Origin: Nocardia gamkensis NBRC 108242
GTDB taxonomy: Bacteria > Actinomycetota > Actinomycetes > Mycobacteriales > Mycobacteriaceae
Assembly (NCBI RefSeq): GCF_001612985.1
Contig: NZ_BDBM01000003.1
Span: 124,001-188,000, forward strand
Direction: 5' to 3'
DNA: 64,000 bases
A model generated the notes under the pieces. The model saw nothing but the letters and a program-made list of their open reading frames with translations, was not told where the DNA came from and did not search any database. The position numbers were made by a program, and so were the translations under genes. Below, one piece after another: positions 1-11,544 of this stretch; position 1 is the first letter of the stretch; each line of letters opens with the position of its first letter.

Positions 1-985
1 GCTCCCACGGGAGATCCGGGTAGGTATCGCCGCTGCGGTCCTCGAAGACTTTGACCACGCCGTAGCTGGCCAGGTCCAAGTCGTCGCGCGGGTCGCCGTC
101 CGGGCGGTGCACGTGGTCGTAGAGCGCGAGGACGAACACGAACGCGCTGTCGACGCCCTCGGCGTCGAAGACCTCCAGCAGCTCGCGCAGATATTTCGCC
201 TGTCCGGCCTCGTCGCGGGCGTACTCCCCGTTCAATCGGATCGGTCCGCGGATGTCGTCGTATTCGACGATCTCGAGCCCGTGCGCGCCGAGATCGCCCG
301 CGCCCGCGAAGGTCGACGCACCGAACTCGGTGATCGCGAGCGGCTTTCCCGACGCGACGAGCGTGCGGACGCCGTCGCCGAATCGGTCGGCGACCTCGGC
401 CGTGCGATACAGGTCCACCGACACGATGTCGAAAGCGGTCCAGTCCACGCGCTCCAGCGGGATGGACGCGTAGGTGATCCGGCCACCGAAGCGCGCCCGG
501 ACAACAGCTACGGCCTTGTCGAGGAAGTCGTTCACACGCCTGCCCGCCTCGACGACCCGCTCTCCCAGGTCATGTGGCCGGCTGGTCAGCGAGTGCACGC
601 GCTCGTCGAGGCTGTCGCCGGGGAGGAACCCCTTGTGCATCAAGCTCAGTTCGGCGCCGGTCACGAACACCACTTCGGCGCCCTGCCGTCGAATCCGCTC
701 CGCCCGCTCGGCGCAGTCCGCGAACAGGGTGAGCATCTCCTCGATTGTCGATTCGAGAGGGTACGGCGAGAACCATATTTCGAGACCCAGCTCGGCCGCA
801 CATGCCGCGGCGAGTTCCAGCCGCGCGGGATCGCCTCCGATGATCCGCACCGCGTTGCAGTGCAGATCGTCGCGAATGATACGCAGCTCGCGTGCCACGA
901 TTTCAGGGTCGAAATGCCGGCGGGAGATTCGCCCGTCGCGGATGAAGCCGGTCTCGTAGCTGATGCCCTTGGCGCGCACAGGCAC
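1..985 (-). CDS. Conserved TIM-barrel-like protein (3' end outside window)
   Basis: About 328 codons are visible from a GTG start at 985, which has AAAGGA a few bases upstream; the 3' end runs off the window. Features seen include an opening that reads VRAKGISYETGFIRDGR, an LEIWFSPYP segment and an AITEFGAST segment with an acidic residue at the end of a predicted strand. This pattern fits a glycosidase-like TIM barrel. Similar actinobacterial proteins are often labelled 'abortive infection protein' without experimental basis, so I give no function. It is transcribed divergently from the TetR gene, with 107 bp between them, which suggests it is that regulator's target. Confidence 0.6.
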   Translation of the reverse strand, partial: MPVRAKGISYETGFIRDGRISRRHFDPEIVARELRIIRDDLHCNAVRIIGGDPARLELAAACAAELGLEIWFSPYPLESTIEEMLTLFADCAERAERIRRQGAEVVFVTGAELSLMHKGFLPGDSLDERVHSLTSRPHDLGERVVEAGRRVNDFLDKAVAVVRARFGGRITYASIPLERVDWTAFDIVSVDLYRTAEVADRFGDGVRTLVASGKPLAITEFGASTFAGAGDLGAHGLEIVEYDDIRGPIRLNGEYARDEAGQAKYLRELLEVFDAEGVDSAFVFVLALYDHVHRPDGDPRDDLDLASYGVVKVFEDRSGDTYPDLPWE

Positions 986-1002
986 CGTCCTTTCATCTCC
1001 AA

Positions 1003-1019
1003 TAGAGTACGTAGAGTAC
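1003..1019. promoter_or_regulatory. Tandem TAGAGTAC direct repeat in divergent promoter region
   Basis: The octamer TAGAGTAC occurs at 1003-1010 and again at 1012-1019, separated by one base. Each copy ends in the palindrome GTAC. The pair lies between the start of the leftward TIM-barrel gene (985) and the start of the rightward tetR gene (1093). The position suits an operator for the adjacent TetR regulator acting on both promoters, but this is inference from position and repetition only. Confidence 0.35.
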
Positions 1020-1092
1020 CTTAAAGGGGTTGCGCGCGCGGAGCAAGCACGGTCTCGGAACGTAGGATCGGCACCGACTGCGAAGAGGAGGC

Positions 1093-1743
1093 ATGGTGGA
1101 CGATGCGGCGCGGCAGCCGGGCGCCGGACAGACGCGCAGGCGCGGACCCGCCCTCGAAGAGGCGATTCTGCGGTCCGCGGTGGCCGAACTCGTCGAATCC
1201 GGTTACGCCGCACTGACCATGGACAAGGTCGCCGCCCGCGCCGGGACCAACAAGAACGCCATCTACCGGCGCTGGCCGAACCGCCTGGCCCTCGGCATCG
1301 CCGCCTACCGGCAGCTGGCCAGGACGACGCCTCCACCCGATACCGGAAACCTGCGCGAGGACGCGCTCGAGCTGCTGCGCCGGGTCAACCGCCACTGGAG
1401 TTCGCCCTCGGGCGCGATCCTGCGTGAACTCATCGCCGCTTCCGGTGGCGCGTCGGAACTCCTCGCACAGCTGCCGGACCAGTCCGGCGATGCCGCCGCG
1501 GCCCCCTGGCTCACCCTACTGGGCCGCGCGGTGGCCCGGGGAGAAGCCGCACCCGAAGCGCTGCACCCCCGGGTCGCCACCGTGGCCCTGGTCCTGCTCC
1601 GCAACGAATTCGTCGTGCGCGGAGCCCCGACCGCACCCGATGACGTTCTGGTCGACATCGTGGACGAGGTCTACTTGCCGCTGATCCGCCGGCGCGATCC
1701 CGCCACACCGGCGGACGCCACTCGTCCACCAGAGCGTTGCTGA
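1093..1743 (+). CDS. TetR/AcrR family transcriptional regulator
   Basis: This is a 216-aa DNA-binding repressor-type protein. The N-terminal helix-turn-helix lies at about residues 33-65, with the recognition-helix pattern GTNKNAIYRRWPNR typical of TetR proteins. The C-terminal ligand/dimerisation half is divergent and gives no clue to the inducer. The ATG at 1093 is preceded by GAGGAGGC, a strong ribosome binding site. It is divergent from the TIM-barrel-like gene ending at the window edge, and the TAGAGTAC repeats between them are a plausible operator. Target and ligand are unknown. Confidence 0.88.
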   Translation: MVDDAARQPGAGQTRRRGPALEEAILRSAVAELVESGYAALTMDKVAARAGTNKNAIYRRWPNRLALGIAAYRQLARTTPPPDTGNLREDALELLRRVNRHWSSPSGAILRELIAASGGASELLAQLPDQSGDAAAAPWLTLLGRAVARGEAAPEALHPRVATVALVLLRNEFVVRGAPTAPDDVLVDIVDEVYLPLIRRRDPATPADATRPPERC

Positions 1744-2082
1744 AGTGGTCGCCCGTCCAGCTCGAGTACTCGGCATCGGGCCGGTTCGGCGCGACGAACG
1801 CCCGTGCCGCGTTTCCGCGCAGCTGGCGGGCAGGTTCGCCGTTCGCGCAGGACAGCGAACCGATGAGTAGCTTTTCGCCTACTTCCGGCGCCCCGTCGCG
1901 GGCGCACCCACCGAACCCGCCAGTAGGGTTGACCACGACGTTGCCAGGCCTAATGCTCTTGTTTGGCCGAACAACTCGAAACCGGACATTCGAACGATCC
2001 TCATCGTCGTAGCGCCGAGTTGTGGCGGCGACGACGCCGGTGCGGACCTGCTCCGGTGTGCAGAACTCGAGGGGAGATTCGC
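1744..2082. other. Intergenic stretch, possible minus-strand gene remnant
   Basis: There is no intact gene here. On the minus strand, about 1700-1940, one open frame has strongly GC-biased third codon positions and plausible protein content (segments such as EKLLIGSLSCANGEPARQL and DAEYSSWTGDHFSNALVDEW). It has no convincing start, and its 5' side would need a frameshift. It may be the degraded tail of a secreted protein, or chance. No promoter or terminator is evident. Confidence 0.25.
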
Positions 2083-3390
2083 GTGACCTACCGCCTGACC
2101 GATATCGATTGCGTGAGTGCGCGGGGGCACTCCGCGCTAGGGGGAACCCTGGCGATACAGGCGGTCTGGCGTTACGACCGTCCGGTCGACACGGCGGCGC
2201 TGGAGCGTTTCCACGAGGCACTGCGGCACGGCAGGCTGGGCAGAGCGGTCGCGCCCGCGATGATCCCGGCCGCCGGGGACCGGTGGACCACCCGCACCGA
2301 GTTCAGCCCGCTCGAGGTCGCGCAAGCGCCCATCCCCGCGGGCGATCTGGAAGCCTGGATCGCCGAGCAGGGGCATGCCGAGTTGCGCACCTTCGGCGGA
2401 CCCGCGTGGCGGCTGGCGGCGACCCACCTCGACAACGGGGGAAGCGCGGTGTCACTGCTTGTTTCGCACACCCTCGCGGACGGCCAGGCGTTCTGCGCGG
2501 CGGTCATGGACGCGGTCGCGGACAAGCGGCTCGAGCTGGCGTACCGTAGCGACGAATTCGGTCGGATGCGTCTGCTGGCCGGTGATCTTCGCGATGCCGC
2601 GCGGCGAGCCCGGTCGTTGCCGTCGGCTGCCGTTCTGGCGTTGCGGTTGGCCGTGACCGGGCGGGGCGGCAAGACCGGGCCTACCGACGAAGACGCGCGG
2701 GACTTCCGCCTGCCGACGGTCACCGCGACGGTCCCGGCGCAGCTCTGGCATGCGGCGGCACGCGGCCGGGGCGGCACCGGCACCACCTTGGCGGTGGCGA
2801 TGATGGCGTCCGTCGCCACCACGATCGGCCGCACCGACGACGAGGGCCGGGTTCGCATGATGATGCCGGTCAGCACCCGCACCGCCGACGATCTTCGTAC
2901 GAACGCGCTGACCTCCATCGCCTTCGAGGTGGATATGCGCGACGGCGAACCGGCCGACCTCGCCCCGCTGCGCGCGGTGATGAAAGAACAGCTCAGCGCG
3001 GCCACGGCCGGCGGACCGGATGTCCCACCGCTGGTCCCGGTCGCGGTGGCGCTGCCGCGCGGCCGCTACGCGGTGCTGGCGCGGCAAGCCGCCACCGACG
3101 CCATCTCGACGGTGTGTTCCAGCCTCGGCAAGCTCGACTCCGAGATCCTCCGCATCGACGGCCGCCCGGCCTCGGCGATGATGCTCGGCCTGGTCAATCA
3201 GAGCTTGAACTCGCGGACCGTCGTGACCGAACGCGGCGGCAATCTGTACGTCGCGCTGGTCGAAACCGGGGAAAAGATCACGCTACGCGTCATGGGTTTC
3301 CACCCGCCGACCCTCCTGGACGCCGAGCGGCTCACCGAGCTGGTGCGGGCCGCGCTCGCCGAGTACGAGCTCTCGGCGACCTTCTGGTAG
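2083..3390 (+). CDS. Condensation-domain/PapA-like acyltransferase (HxxxDG)
   Basis: A 435-aa protein of the CoA-dependent acyltransferase / condensation-domain superfamily. The catalytic motif is visible as SHTLADG at about residue 128 (HxxxDG; His is the general base in this superfamily). A C-terminal half with the usual DFG-region-like spacing follows. I chose the GTG at 2083 because GAGGGGAG lies just upstream; the open frame continues further upstream without a ribosome site. Family members acylate lipids, glycolipids or polyketide alcohols; the substrate cannot be told. It stands alone, with no carrier protein or polyketide synthase nearby. A second, distantly related HxxxDG protein occurs at 57.6 kb. 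Confidence 0.72.
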   Translation: MTYRLTDIDCVSARGHSALGGTLAIQAVWRYDRPVDTAALERFHEALRHGRLGRAVAPAMIPAAGDRWTTRTEFSPLEVAQAPIPAGDLEAWIAEQGHAELRTFGGPAWRLAATHLDNGGSAVSLLVSHTLADGQAFCAAVMDAVADKRLELAYRSDEFGRMRLLAGDLRDAARRARSLPSAAVLALRLAVTGRGGKTGPTDEDARDFRLPTVTATVPAQLWHAAARGRGGTGTTLAVAMMASVATTIGRTDDEGRVRMMMPVSTRTADDLRTNALTSIAFEVDMRDGEPADLAPLRAVMKEQLSAATAGGPDVPPLVPVAVALPRGRYAVLARQAATDAISTVCSSLGKLDSEILRIDGRPASAMMLGLVNQSLNSRTVVTERGGNLYVALVETGEKITLRVMGFHPPTLLDAERLTELVRAALAEYELSATFW

Positions 3391-3462
3391 CGGCGGGGGT
3401 AGCCTGCCGCCCCAGCGGCTCCATGCGGTCGCTTGTCACCGTGATGTGGCACGATCTGGTGA

Positions 3463-3912
<450 letters not shown>

Positions 3913-3917
3913 CTGCC

Positions 3918-4328
3918 ATGGACATCACCATTCACGCGAGCTTCCTGCCGCACGACGATCCGGACGCGGCCCTCGCCTTCTACCGTGACCTTCTCGGCTT
4001 CGAGGTGCGCAACGACGTCGGATACGAAGGGATGCGCTGGCTCACGGTCGGCCCCGTCGACCAGCCGGGCACGTCCATCGTTCTGCACCCTCCGGGCGCC
4101 GACCCGGGCATCACCGATGACGAGCGCCGCACCATCACCGAGATGATGGCCAAGGGCACCTATGGCGGCATCCTTCTGGCTACCAAAGATCTCGACAGCG
4201 CTTTCGAGCGGCTGGTGGCCGGGGACGCGGAGATCGTCCAGGAGCCGACCGAGCAGCCGTACGGGGTCCGCGACTGCGCCGTCCGCGATCCCGCGGGCAA
4301 CCTGATCCGCATCCAGCAACTGCGCTGA
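3918..4328 (+). CDS. VOC (glyoxalase/bleomycin-resistance fold) family protein
   Basis: A 136-aa single-domain vicinal-oxygen-chelate protein. The N-terminal repeat holds DPDAALAFYRDLLGFEVRND and the C-terminal repeat ends VRDCAVRDPAGNLIRIQQ, the usual VOC signature with the metal-ligand Glu replaced by Gln near the C terminus, so metal binding is doubtful. VOC proteins include glyoxalases, dioxygenases and antibiotic-binding proteins; sequence alone does not separate these. It follows the AraC-type gene by 5 bp and is presumably coexpressed with it. Confidence 0.85.
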   Translation: MDITIHASFLPHDDPDAALAFYRDLLGFEVRNDVGYEGMRWLTVGPVDQPGTSIVLHPPGADPGITDDERRTITEMMAKGTYGGILLATKDLDSAFERLVAGDAEIVQEPTEQPYGVRDCAVRDPAGNLIRIQQLR

Positions 4329-4633
4329 GCCGCCCGGCGCGCGGCCGTGCCCCGCGCGATGGCCACCGTCGCACCGAGCAGCACGTCATCCGTGACGAAC
4401 ACGTCCGCGTGCCTGCGACTCGGTGGGCGGTGCGTCGGCTTCGGAGCCGCCACCCACGACAGCCGCCTCAGGACCGGTCCGCCCCGGAGACGGCCGCGAC
4501 CCGCCGCTGGTCCGACGTCTCGGACCGGGCGCATCGACAAACACTCAGACGGATCGGTCCACCTGGTTGAATCGAGCCAGGCGACGCCGACCCCGGGCCG
4601 CGCAGACGGCCCCGCCCGACAAAGGGAGACACG
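4329..4633. other. Intergenic stretch upstream of the UvrA-like gene
   Basis: Just over 300 bases separate the VOC gene from the UvrA-like gene. I see no convincing coding sequence on either strand. The only clear signal is AGGGAGA next to the downstream start. The promoter of the UvrA-like gene presumably lies here. Confidence 0.4.
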
Positions 4634-7027
<2,394 letters not shown>

Positions 7028-7090
7028 GCGGGGTTCGCGCGGGGCGACCGTGTACGCACCCTCAGCGGCCACGAGTCGTCTCGCGGACCG

Positions 7091-7215
7091 TCAGTTCCAG
7101 TTGTCGATCTTGACGTCGTAGGGCTCCGGCGCGCCTTTCCCGGTTTCGATCAGCGACTTCGGACTCAGCAGAAAGACCGCACGCGCTTGCCCGGATCGAA
7201 CTCGGCGACCCTCAT
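7091..7215 (-). pseudogene. Small frameshifted gene remnant
   Basis: On the minus strand an ATG at 7215 opens MRVAEFDPGKRVRS and meets a stop within 17 codons. A one-base frame change near 7177 lets the same sequence continue as VFLLSPKSLIETGK and on to a natural stop at 7091-7093, ending in DVKIDNWN. The two halves look like one short protein broken by a one-base indel. I recognise no family. It could be the 3' relic of a longer secreted protein or a sequencing error. Confidence 0.35.
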
Positions 7216-7366
7216 GTCGAATCCACCGGCGCCTTCGCGCGGTCACACCGAGCGCGCCGTGCTACCGAATGCCGTTATCGGCCAGTGGGATACCAGGACA
7301 GCAGGCGCAAGTTCAGTTGGCACGGTCGGTGCCCGAACATGCGCGGGCGGCCTCGGCCGGCGCTCG

Positions 7367-7978
7367 TCAGGAGACACCCGCCAGGCACGCCAGCGACACC
7401 GCCGTGACACCCTGCCGTACCTGCTCAGCGGTACCGGGGTGGGTGTAATAGTCGACCCAGAACAGGTCGGCGCCGCGGCGGACCACAGCCGAACCGTACG
7501 CCGTACCGCGCTCGCCCTCGGCGCTGTAGGCGCTGCACGCCTCGTCCCCGAGGGCACCATCGCTGTGCAACTGCCCGGCCGCCGCGGTGCCTCGACAGGA
7601 GGTGGCCAGAGCGGCCCCGGCTCGCTCGGCGCCGGAGTCCCACCCCACCTGGCCGTAACGCAGCACGCGCACGTCCAGGAGGCCGTACGCGTCGGAGCCG
7701 GAAGGACGGCTATCCGCGGTCCGGTAAGAGCATGCGGCGTCCGGTCCGGAGGAGTAGCTGCCCCCGGGAGAGGGAACGCCGTCGGGCACCAATTGCTCGA
7801 ACAGAGCGGGTCCGATCGCCGCGCAGAGGTCGGCCGGGGCGGCGGCGGGTGGATGGGCTCGTTCGACTCGAGCCTGAATGGCCAGGGACGCGGCGAATCC
7901 CAGGACGACAAGGATCCCGACGGTCAACGGCAACAGACAGCCCCGCCGGCGGCCTGCTGTGAGCATCGGATTCTCCAT
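7367..7978 (-). CDS. Membrane-anchored DUF3558-like secreted protein
   Basis: A 203-aa protein with a short basic N terminus and one hydrophobic segment at about residues 14-32 (LLPLTVGILVVLGFAASLAI), followed by an extracytoplasmic domain with five cysteines. There is no lipobox cysteine, so it is a signal-anchor rather than a lipoprotein. The domain layout (Cys near the mature N terminus, two central Cys, one near the C terminus) resembles the DUF3558 lipoproteins common in Nocardia and Mycobacterium, whose function is not established. A second in-frame ATG five codons in is possible. The product's own sequence gives no binding or catalytic motif. Confidence 0.6.
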   Translation of the reverse strand: MENPMLTAGRRRGCLLPLTVGILVVLGFAASLAIQARVERAHPPAAAPADLCAAIGPALFEQLVPDGVPSPGGSYSSGPDAACSYRTADSRPSGSDAYGLLDVRVLRYGQVGWDSGAERAGAALATSCRGTAAAGQLHSDGALGDEACSAYSAEGERGTAYGSAVVRRGADLFWVDYYTHPGTAEQVRQGVTAVSLACLAGVS

Positions 7979-8308
7979 CGTCGGTCGGGTACGCGCCAGT
8001 GCTGGTTCGGAGACCGGCCGCCGTCACGAGAATAGCCACGCACACGGGCTCAGTGCAGATCCGGTCGGCGACGCCTTCGGGCACACCCTTCTCTGCGCCC
8101 GGTGATCGTGCCGCCGATGTCCGCCGGCCTGCCAACCGGTGGCACTGCGGCGGAGAAGAATCCAGGTGTATCCACGAATTCCGTTGCGGGCCCGCGTTGA
8201 GCCGATCTCGCCGCCTTCAGGCTCGATGACCGGCAATACGATGTCCGCACTCGCTGCTCTGCACAGGCTTGCCGCAGAACGCCTTTCTCGACCGGACAGC
8301 CGCCGGGA
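7979..8308. other. Intergenic stretch between two minus-strand genes
   Basis: This stretch of 330 bases contains no coding sequence that I can support on either strand. It presumably holds the promoter of the DUF3558-like gene and the 3' end signals of nothing identifiable, since the flanking lipoprotein gene ends at 8309. No clear hairpin or operator-like repeat was found. Confidence 0.4.
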
Positions 8309-8923
8309 TCACCCGACCTGATCCGGGATCGCCGGACTGGGTGTCACCGTGCGGTCGTCGCCGGCGAGAGTGAAGGTGATCACGACCGGACCGCCGGAGG
8401 GACAGCAGTTCGCGTCGCGACCCTCCAGCCACCGGTACTGCACTCGCACATCGCGGTCGCCCGAACCGACCACCGTCGTGTAGGACGTCGCTTTCGCCGT
8501 CGCGGTGCCGAGATAGCCGTCGTGATCGAAGAACAGCACGTGCCAAGGGGAACTCGCCGTTCCGCCGGGTGTCGCGGCCAGTACCCACAGCAGTTCGGGG
8601 CAAGCTCCCGCGGACGCGTCGGTGGCACTGTCGACGACGTACGGCGTGCCGCCCGGCGCCGGCCCGAGCGAGGTCATCGCGCGGGCGACCACACTCGACC
8701 CGGGATCGACGCATCGCCCATTTCCGCTGGCAGCAGGGAGTTTCGAGGGCGGGGCCTCGGTAGTGGTGGCACCGCCGCGCGCGGGCGTCGTCCGAGTGGC
8801 CTCGACGGTGGACCGGCCGGGTTCGCTCGTTCCGGTGGCCGGCGCACCCGATTCGCCCTGACAACCCGCGACAGCCACGCTCACCGCGATCGCCGTCACC
8901 ACCGCACCGATGATCGTCTTCAT
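8309..8923 (-). CDS. LppP/LprE-family lipoprotein
   Basis: A 204-aa lipoprotein. The signal peptide MKTIIGAVVTAIAVSVAVAG ends at a lipobox cysteine (VAGC at about residue 21), followed by a Ser/Thr/Pro-rich spacer (about 25-60) and a compact domain with CxPELLWVLA and a paired Cys (NCCPSG). This matches the LppP/LprE family of mycolic-acid bacteria, surface lipoproteins of poorly known role. I chose the ATG at 8923 because GGGAGGCG lies immediately upstream; a longer frame exists but would bury the signal peptide. It is divergent from the PAP2-DAGK gene. Confidence 0.82.
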   Translation of the reverse strand: MKTIIGAVVTAIAVSVAVAGCQGESGAPATGTSEPGRSTVEATRTTPARGGATTTEAPPSKLPAASGNGRCVDPGSSVVARAMTSLGPAPGGTPYVVDSATDASAGACPELLWVLAATPGGTASSPWHVLFFDHDGYLGTATAKATSYTTVVGSGDRDVRVQYRWLEGRDANCCPSGGPVVITFTLAGDDRTVTPSPAIPDQVG

Positions 8924-9110
8924 TCGCCTCCCTTTCGAATTCCCGACAACTGGAAGTCGGTATCGCACGCACGCCGTTACATCCGCGATTTTCCGGGCAT
9001 GTGTTCGGCATGATCACCATCTCTGCCCGGTCCCGGAGGCCACTTGCCGACGAATGCTGCGCGGCACCGTGTTCGGCGAGGTCTGCGCGGTGATCGGTAG
9101 TGTCGACCGG

Positions 9111-10703
9111 GTGAGTAGCTGGGTGCGCCGGAAGTTCCAAGGTATCGGACGAATCGATCGAGCGATCGGCGGCGCGGTCGCCGAACTGCCTGCTTCGACG
9201 GTCGACCGAGGGCTGCTGCGGATCACCAACAGCGCCGATTTCAGCGGGCTGTGGCTGTTCATCGCGACGCTGCTCGCCACCCGCCAGGGCGCACCCCGGC
9301 GAGCCGCGCTGCGCGGTGTCGTCTCCCTCGCCGGAGCCAGTCTCGTCGTCAACGTCGGCCTCAAGTCGCTCATCGCACGGCGCAGGCCGGCCGCCGAGCT
9401 CCTTCCGGTGCACCGGCGACTCACTCCCGCCCCCACGTCCTCCTCGTTCCCTTCGGGACACAGCGCCTGCGCCGCGGCGTTCGCCACCGCCGTGGCCCTG
9501 GAAAGTCCGCGGACCGCACTGGTCGTCGCCCCGCTGGCCGCCACCGTCGCGTACTCGCGGGTGCACACCGGCGTGCACTGGGGTTCGGATGTGCTCGTCG
9601 GCGCGGCCGTCGGTTCCGGTGTCGCACTGGCCACAAGGCGCTGGTGGCCGGTGCGTGAATCCGACGAGGCGCAAGCCCGCCCGGTCCGCGAGGTACCCAC
9701 CCTGGTGGAGGGCAAAGGCCTTGTGGTCATGGTGAATCCGATTTCGGGCGATCCGAATTACGATCCCACCGATGACGTCGCGGCAGCGCTGCCCGCCGCC
9801 ACCGTGCTGCGCACCCGACCCGATCTGGACTGTGCCGAACAACTCGAACAGGCCATCGCCGAGCACGGTGAACCGGTGCTGGCGGTCGGCGTCGCCGGCG
9901 GTGACGGCACCGTGGCCGCCGTGGCCGCGGTCGCGTTGCGCCACGAGTTGCCCTTGGTCGTCATCCCCACCGGCACGCTCAACCACTTCGCCCGCGACCT
10001 CGGCGTCTACGACCTGCGCGAGGTGATCGACGCCACCGGCGTCGGCGAGGCGGTCGCGGTCGACATCGCGAGCGTCGAATGCGAGGACGAAACCGGTACG
10101 CGCACCAGGCATCTGATCAACACGGCCAGCCTCGGCGCCTATCCTGACCTGGTGCAACTGCGCGAGAAGTGGCAGCCGCGCTGGGGTAAGTGGCCTGCCT
10201 TCGCCGCCGCGCTCGTGGTCACCCTGCGCCGGGCCGAGCCGATCGAGATCTGCCTGGACGGGCGCTGGCAGCGGGTGTGGTTCCTGTTCGTCGGCAACGG
10301 TCCCTATCACCCGCACGGCGCCGTGCCCGCTTTCCGCGGCCGGCTCGACGCGGGGCTGCTCGACGTGCGCTGGCTGCGCGCCGATCTGCGGTGGTCGCGC
10401 ACCCGCGCCGTGCTGGCGCTGCTACTTTCGGCGATCGGCCACAGCAAGGTATACGGCGAGCGTCAGTTGCCCGAACTCTTCGTGCAGCTGCCCACTCCGG
10501 AGGCGCTGGCCACCGATGGTGAGGTGGTCGGCAAAGCCTCCCGCCTGCACTTCGCCATCGCGGGTCAGCTCGCGGCCTACCGCCGGGACGAATCCAATCC
10601 GCTCTGGGCCGACCGCAGTCGCCCCCACCACCGCCGGGCACCCTGGGTTCGCGACATATTCCGGGCCCGCAGGCCGTTTCAGCGACGAGCGGGCGAAGAC
10701 TGA
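9111..10703 (+). CDS. PAP2 phosphatase - diacylglycerol kinase fusion protein
   Basis: About 530 aa with two lipid-metabolism domains. The N-terminal half is a PAP2 (type 2 phosphatidic acid phosphatase) domain with K-x6-RP (KSLIARRRP), SFPSGHSA and SRVHTGVHWGSD, the three motifs that form the phosphatase site, and it has membrane segments. The C-terminal half is a diacylglycerol-kinase catalytic domain with VNPISG, the GGDGTV nucleotide loop and PTGTLNHFA. The fusion could interconvert phosphatidic acid and diacylglycerol (or polyprenyl analogues) at the membrane. I prefer the GTG at 9111 by comparison with the usual N terminus; an ATG at 9054 is in frame but has no clear ribosome site. Confidence 0.82.
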   Translation: MSSWVRRKFQGIGRIDRAIGGAVAELPASTVDRGLLRITNSADFSGLWLFIATLLATRQGAPRRAALRGVVSLAGASLVVNVGLKSLIARRRPAAELLPVHRRLTPAPTSSSFPSGHSACAAAFATAVALESPRTALVVAPLAATVAYSRVHTGVHWGSDVLVGAAVGSGVALATRRWWPVRESDEAQARPVREVPTLVEGKGLVVMVNPISGDPNYDPTDDVAAALPAATVLRTRPDLDCAEQLEQAIAEHGEPVLAVGVAGGDGTVAAVAAVALRHELPLVVIPTGTLNHFARDLGVYDLREVIDATGVGEAVAVDIASVECEDETGTRTRHLINTASLGAYPDLVQLREKWQPRWGKWPAFAAALVVTLRRAEPIEICLDGRWQRVWFLFVGNGPYHPHGAVPAFRGRLDAGLLDVRWLRADLRWSRTRAVLALLLSAIGHSKVYGERQLPELFVQLPTPEALATDGEVVGKASRLHFAIAGQLAAYRRDESNPLWADRSRPHHRRAPWVRDIFRARRPFQRRAGED

Positions 10704-10841
10704 GCAACGGGTCCTGGGGTGGGTGGCGACCGCAATTCGCTCCCTGCCCCACGCCGGACCCGCCGGGGATGTCTACTCCGACAACGAAGTTGCCGGGCGA
10801 GATGACGGGCCGTGACCAGGCGGATATCGCGTGGTCGGCGG

Positions 10842-11408
10842 CTACTTCATGAAGCGCAGCAAGCCGAGGTTCGGCTCGAGCGCGCCGTCCTGGCCCAGGG
10901 ACAGGAAATCCGCCTCGACCGCGGCCCGTTCCAGCGCCCCCGCGCGCACCGCGTGGTACCGCACGACCGACCAGAGGAAGACATCGAGGTCGTCGAAACG
11001 GGTCTCTCCTTCGACGACTTCCTCCTCGTGGAACCAGATCGCGATCTGCCCGTTGGTGAGCACCACGTACAGGTTGCCGCCGCCGTCCGCGCCGATCGAG
11101 TACACGTCGTCGTCGGTGAGCTCGGTCTCGTAGTCGGAATCCCGGATCGCGCAGTCGTTTCCGGCGAAGTCGAAACCGTAGGACCAAGAATGGATGTCCA
11201 GGAACTGCGGCATCCGCCCGGATCGCACCCGTCGATCGAAAGCCGCGAGCGCCGCCGCGTTCGAGGGCGCCAACCGTTCGAGGAAGGGTGCCACTGGCCG
11301 GGTCTGTTCCGGCACGGTGACCGGCGGCCGATCGGCGAACCATCGCGCCAGGTCGGCGTCCAAGTCTCGCTCGGCGTAACCGGCCAAGTCGTCACGGGTA
11401 ACTGTCAC
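10842..11408 (-). CDS. SMI1/KNR4-like (SUKH) domain protein
   Basis: A 188-aa soluble protein with GTG start at 11408. The central part YSIGADGGGNLYVV followed by IAIWFHEEE is typical of SMI1/KNR4 (SUKH) domains, where a glycine-rich turn precedes an acidic strand. Bacterial SUKH proteins are frequently immunity proteins against nuclease toxins, but many stand alone with unknown function. No toxin gene is adjacent; the convergent neighbour is the PAP2-DAGK fusion. No membrane segment or signal peptide is visible. The family call is moderate and the function is open. Confidence 0.55.
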   Translation of the reverse strand: MTVTRDDLAGYAERDLDADLARWFADRPPVTVPEQTRPVAPFLERLAPSNAAALAAFDRRVRSGRMPQFLDIHSWSYGFDFAGNDCAIRDSDYETELTDDDVYSIGADGGGNLYVVLTNGQIAIWFHEEEVVEGETRFDDLDVFLWSVVRYHAVRAGALERAAVEADFLSLGQDGALEPNLGLLRFMK

Positions 11409-11544
11409 CGCCGAATCCTAGAAGCCGCCGACGACATTCGCCGAGCCGCCGACTTCGGGTCCGAGACGTTTTCCGTCCTACCTGGCGGTCCGGCAACGGG
11501 CAAGGCGCGGCACCCGGCGCACCTCGGGTTAAGCTGCTGCACCT

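Noticed and set aside
107..1024. Long plus-strand open frame at the window start
   Set aside because: It is the mirror of the minus-strand TIM-barrel gene, which has a good start, ribosome site and family-like segments; the plus frame has none.
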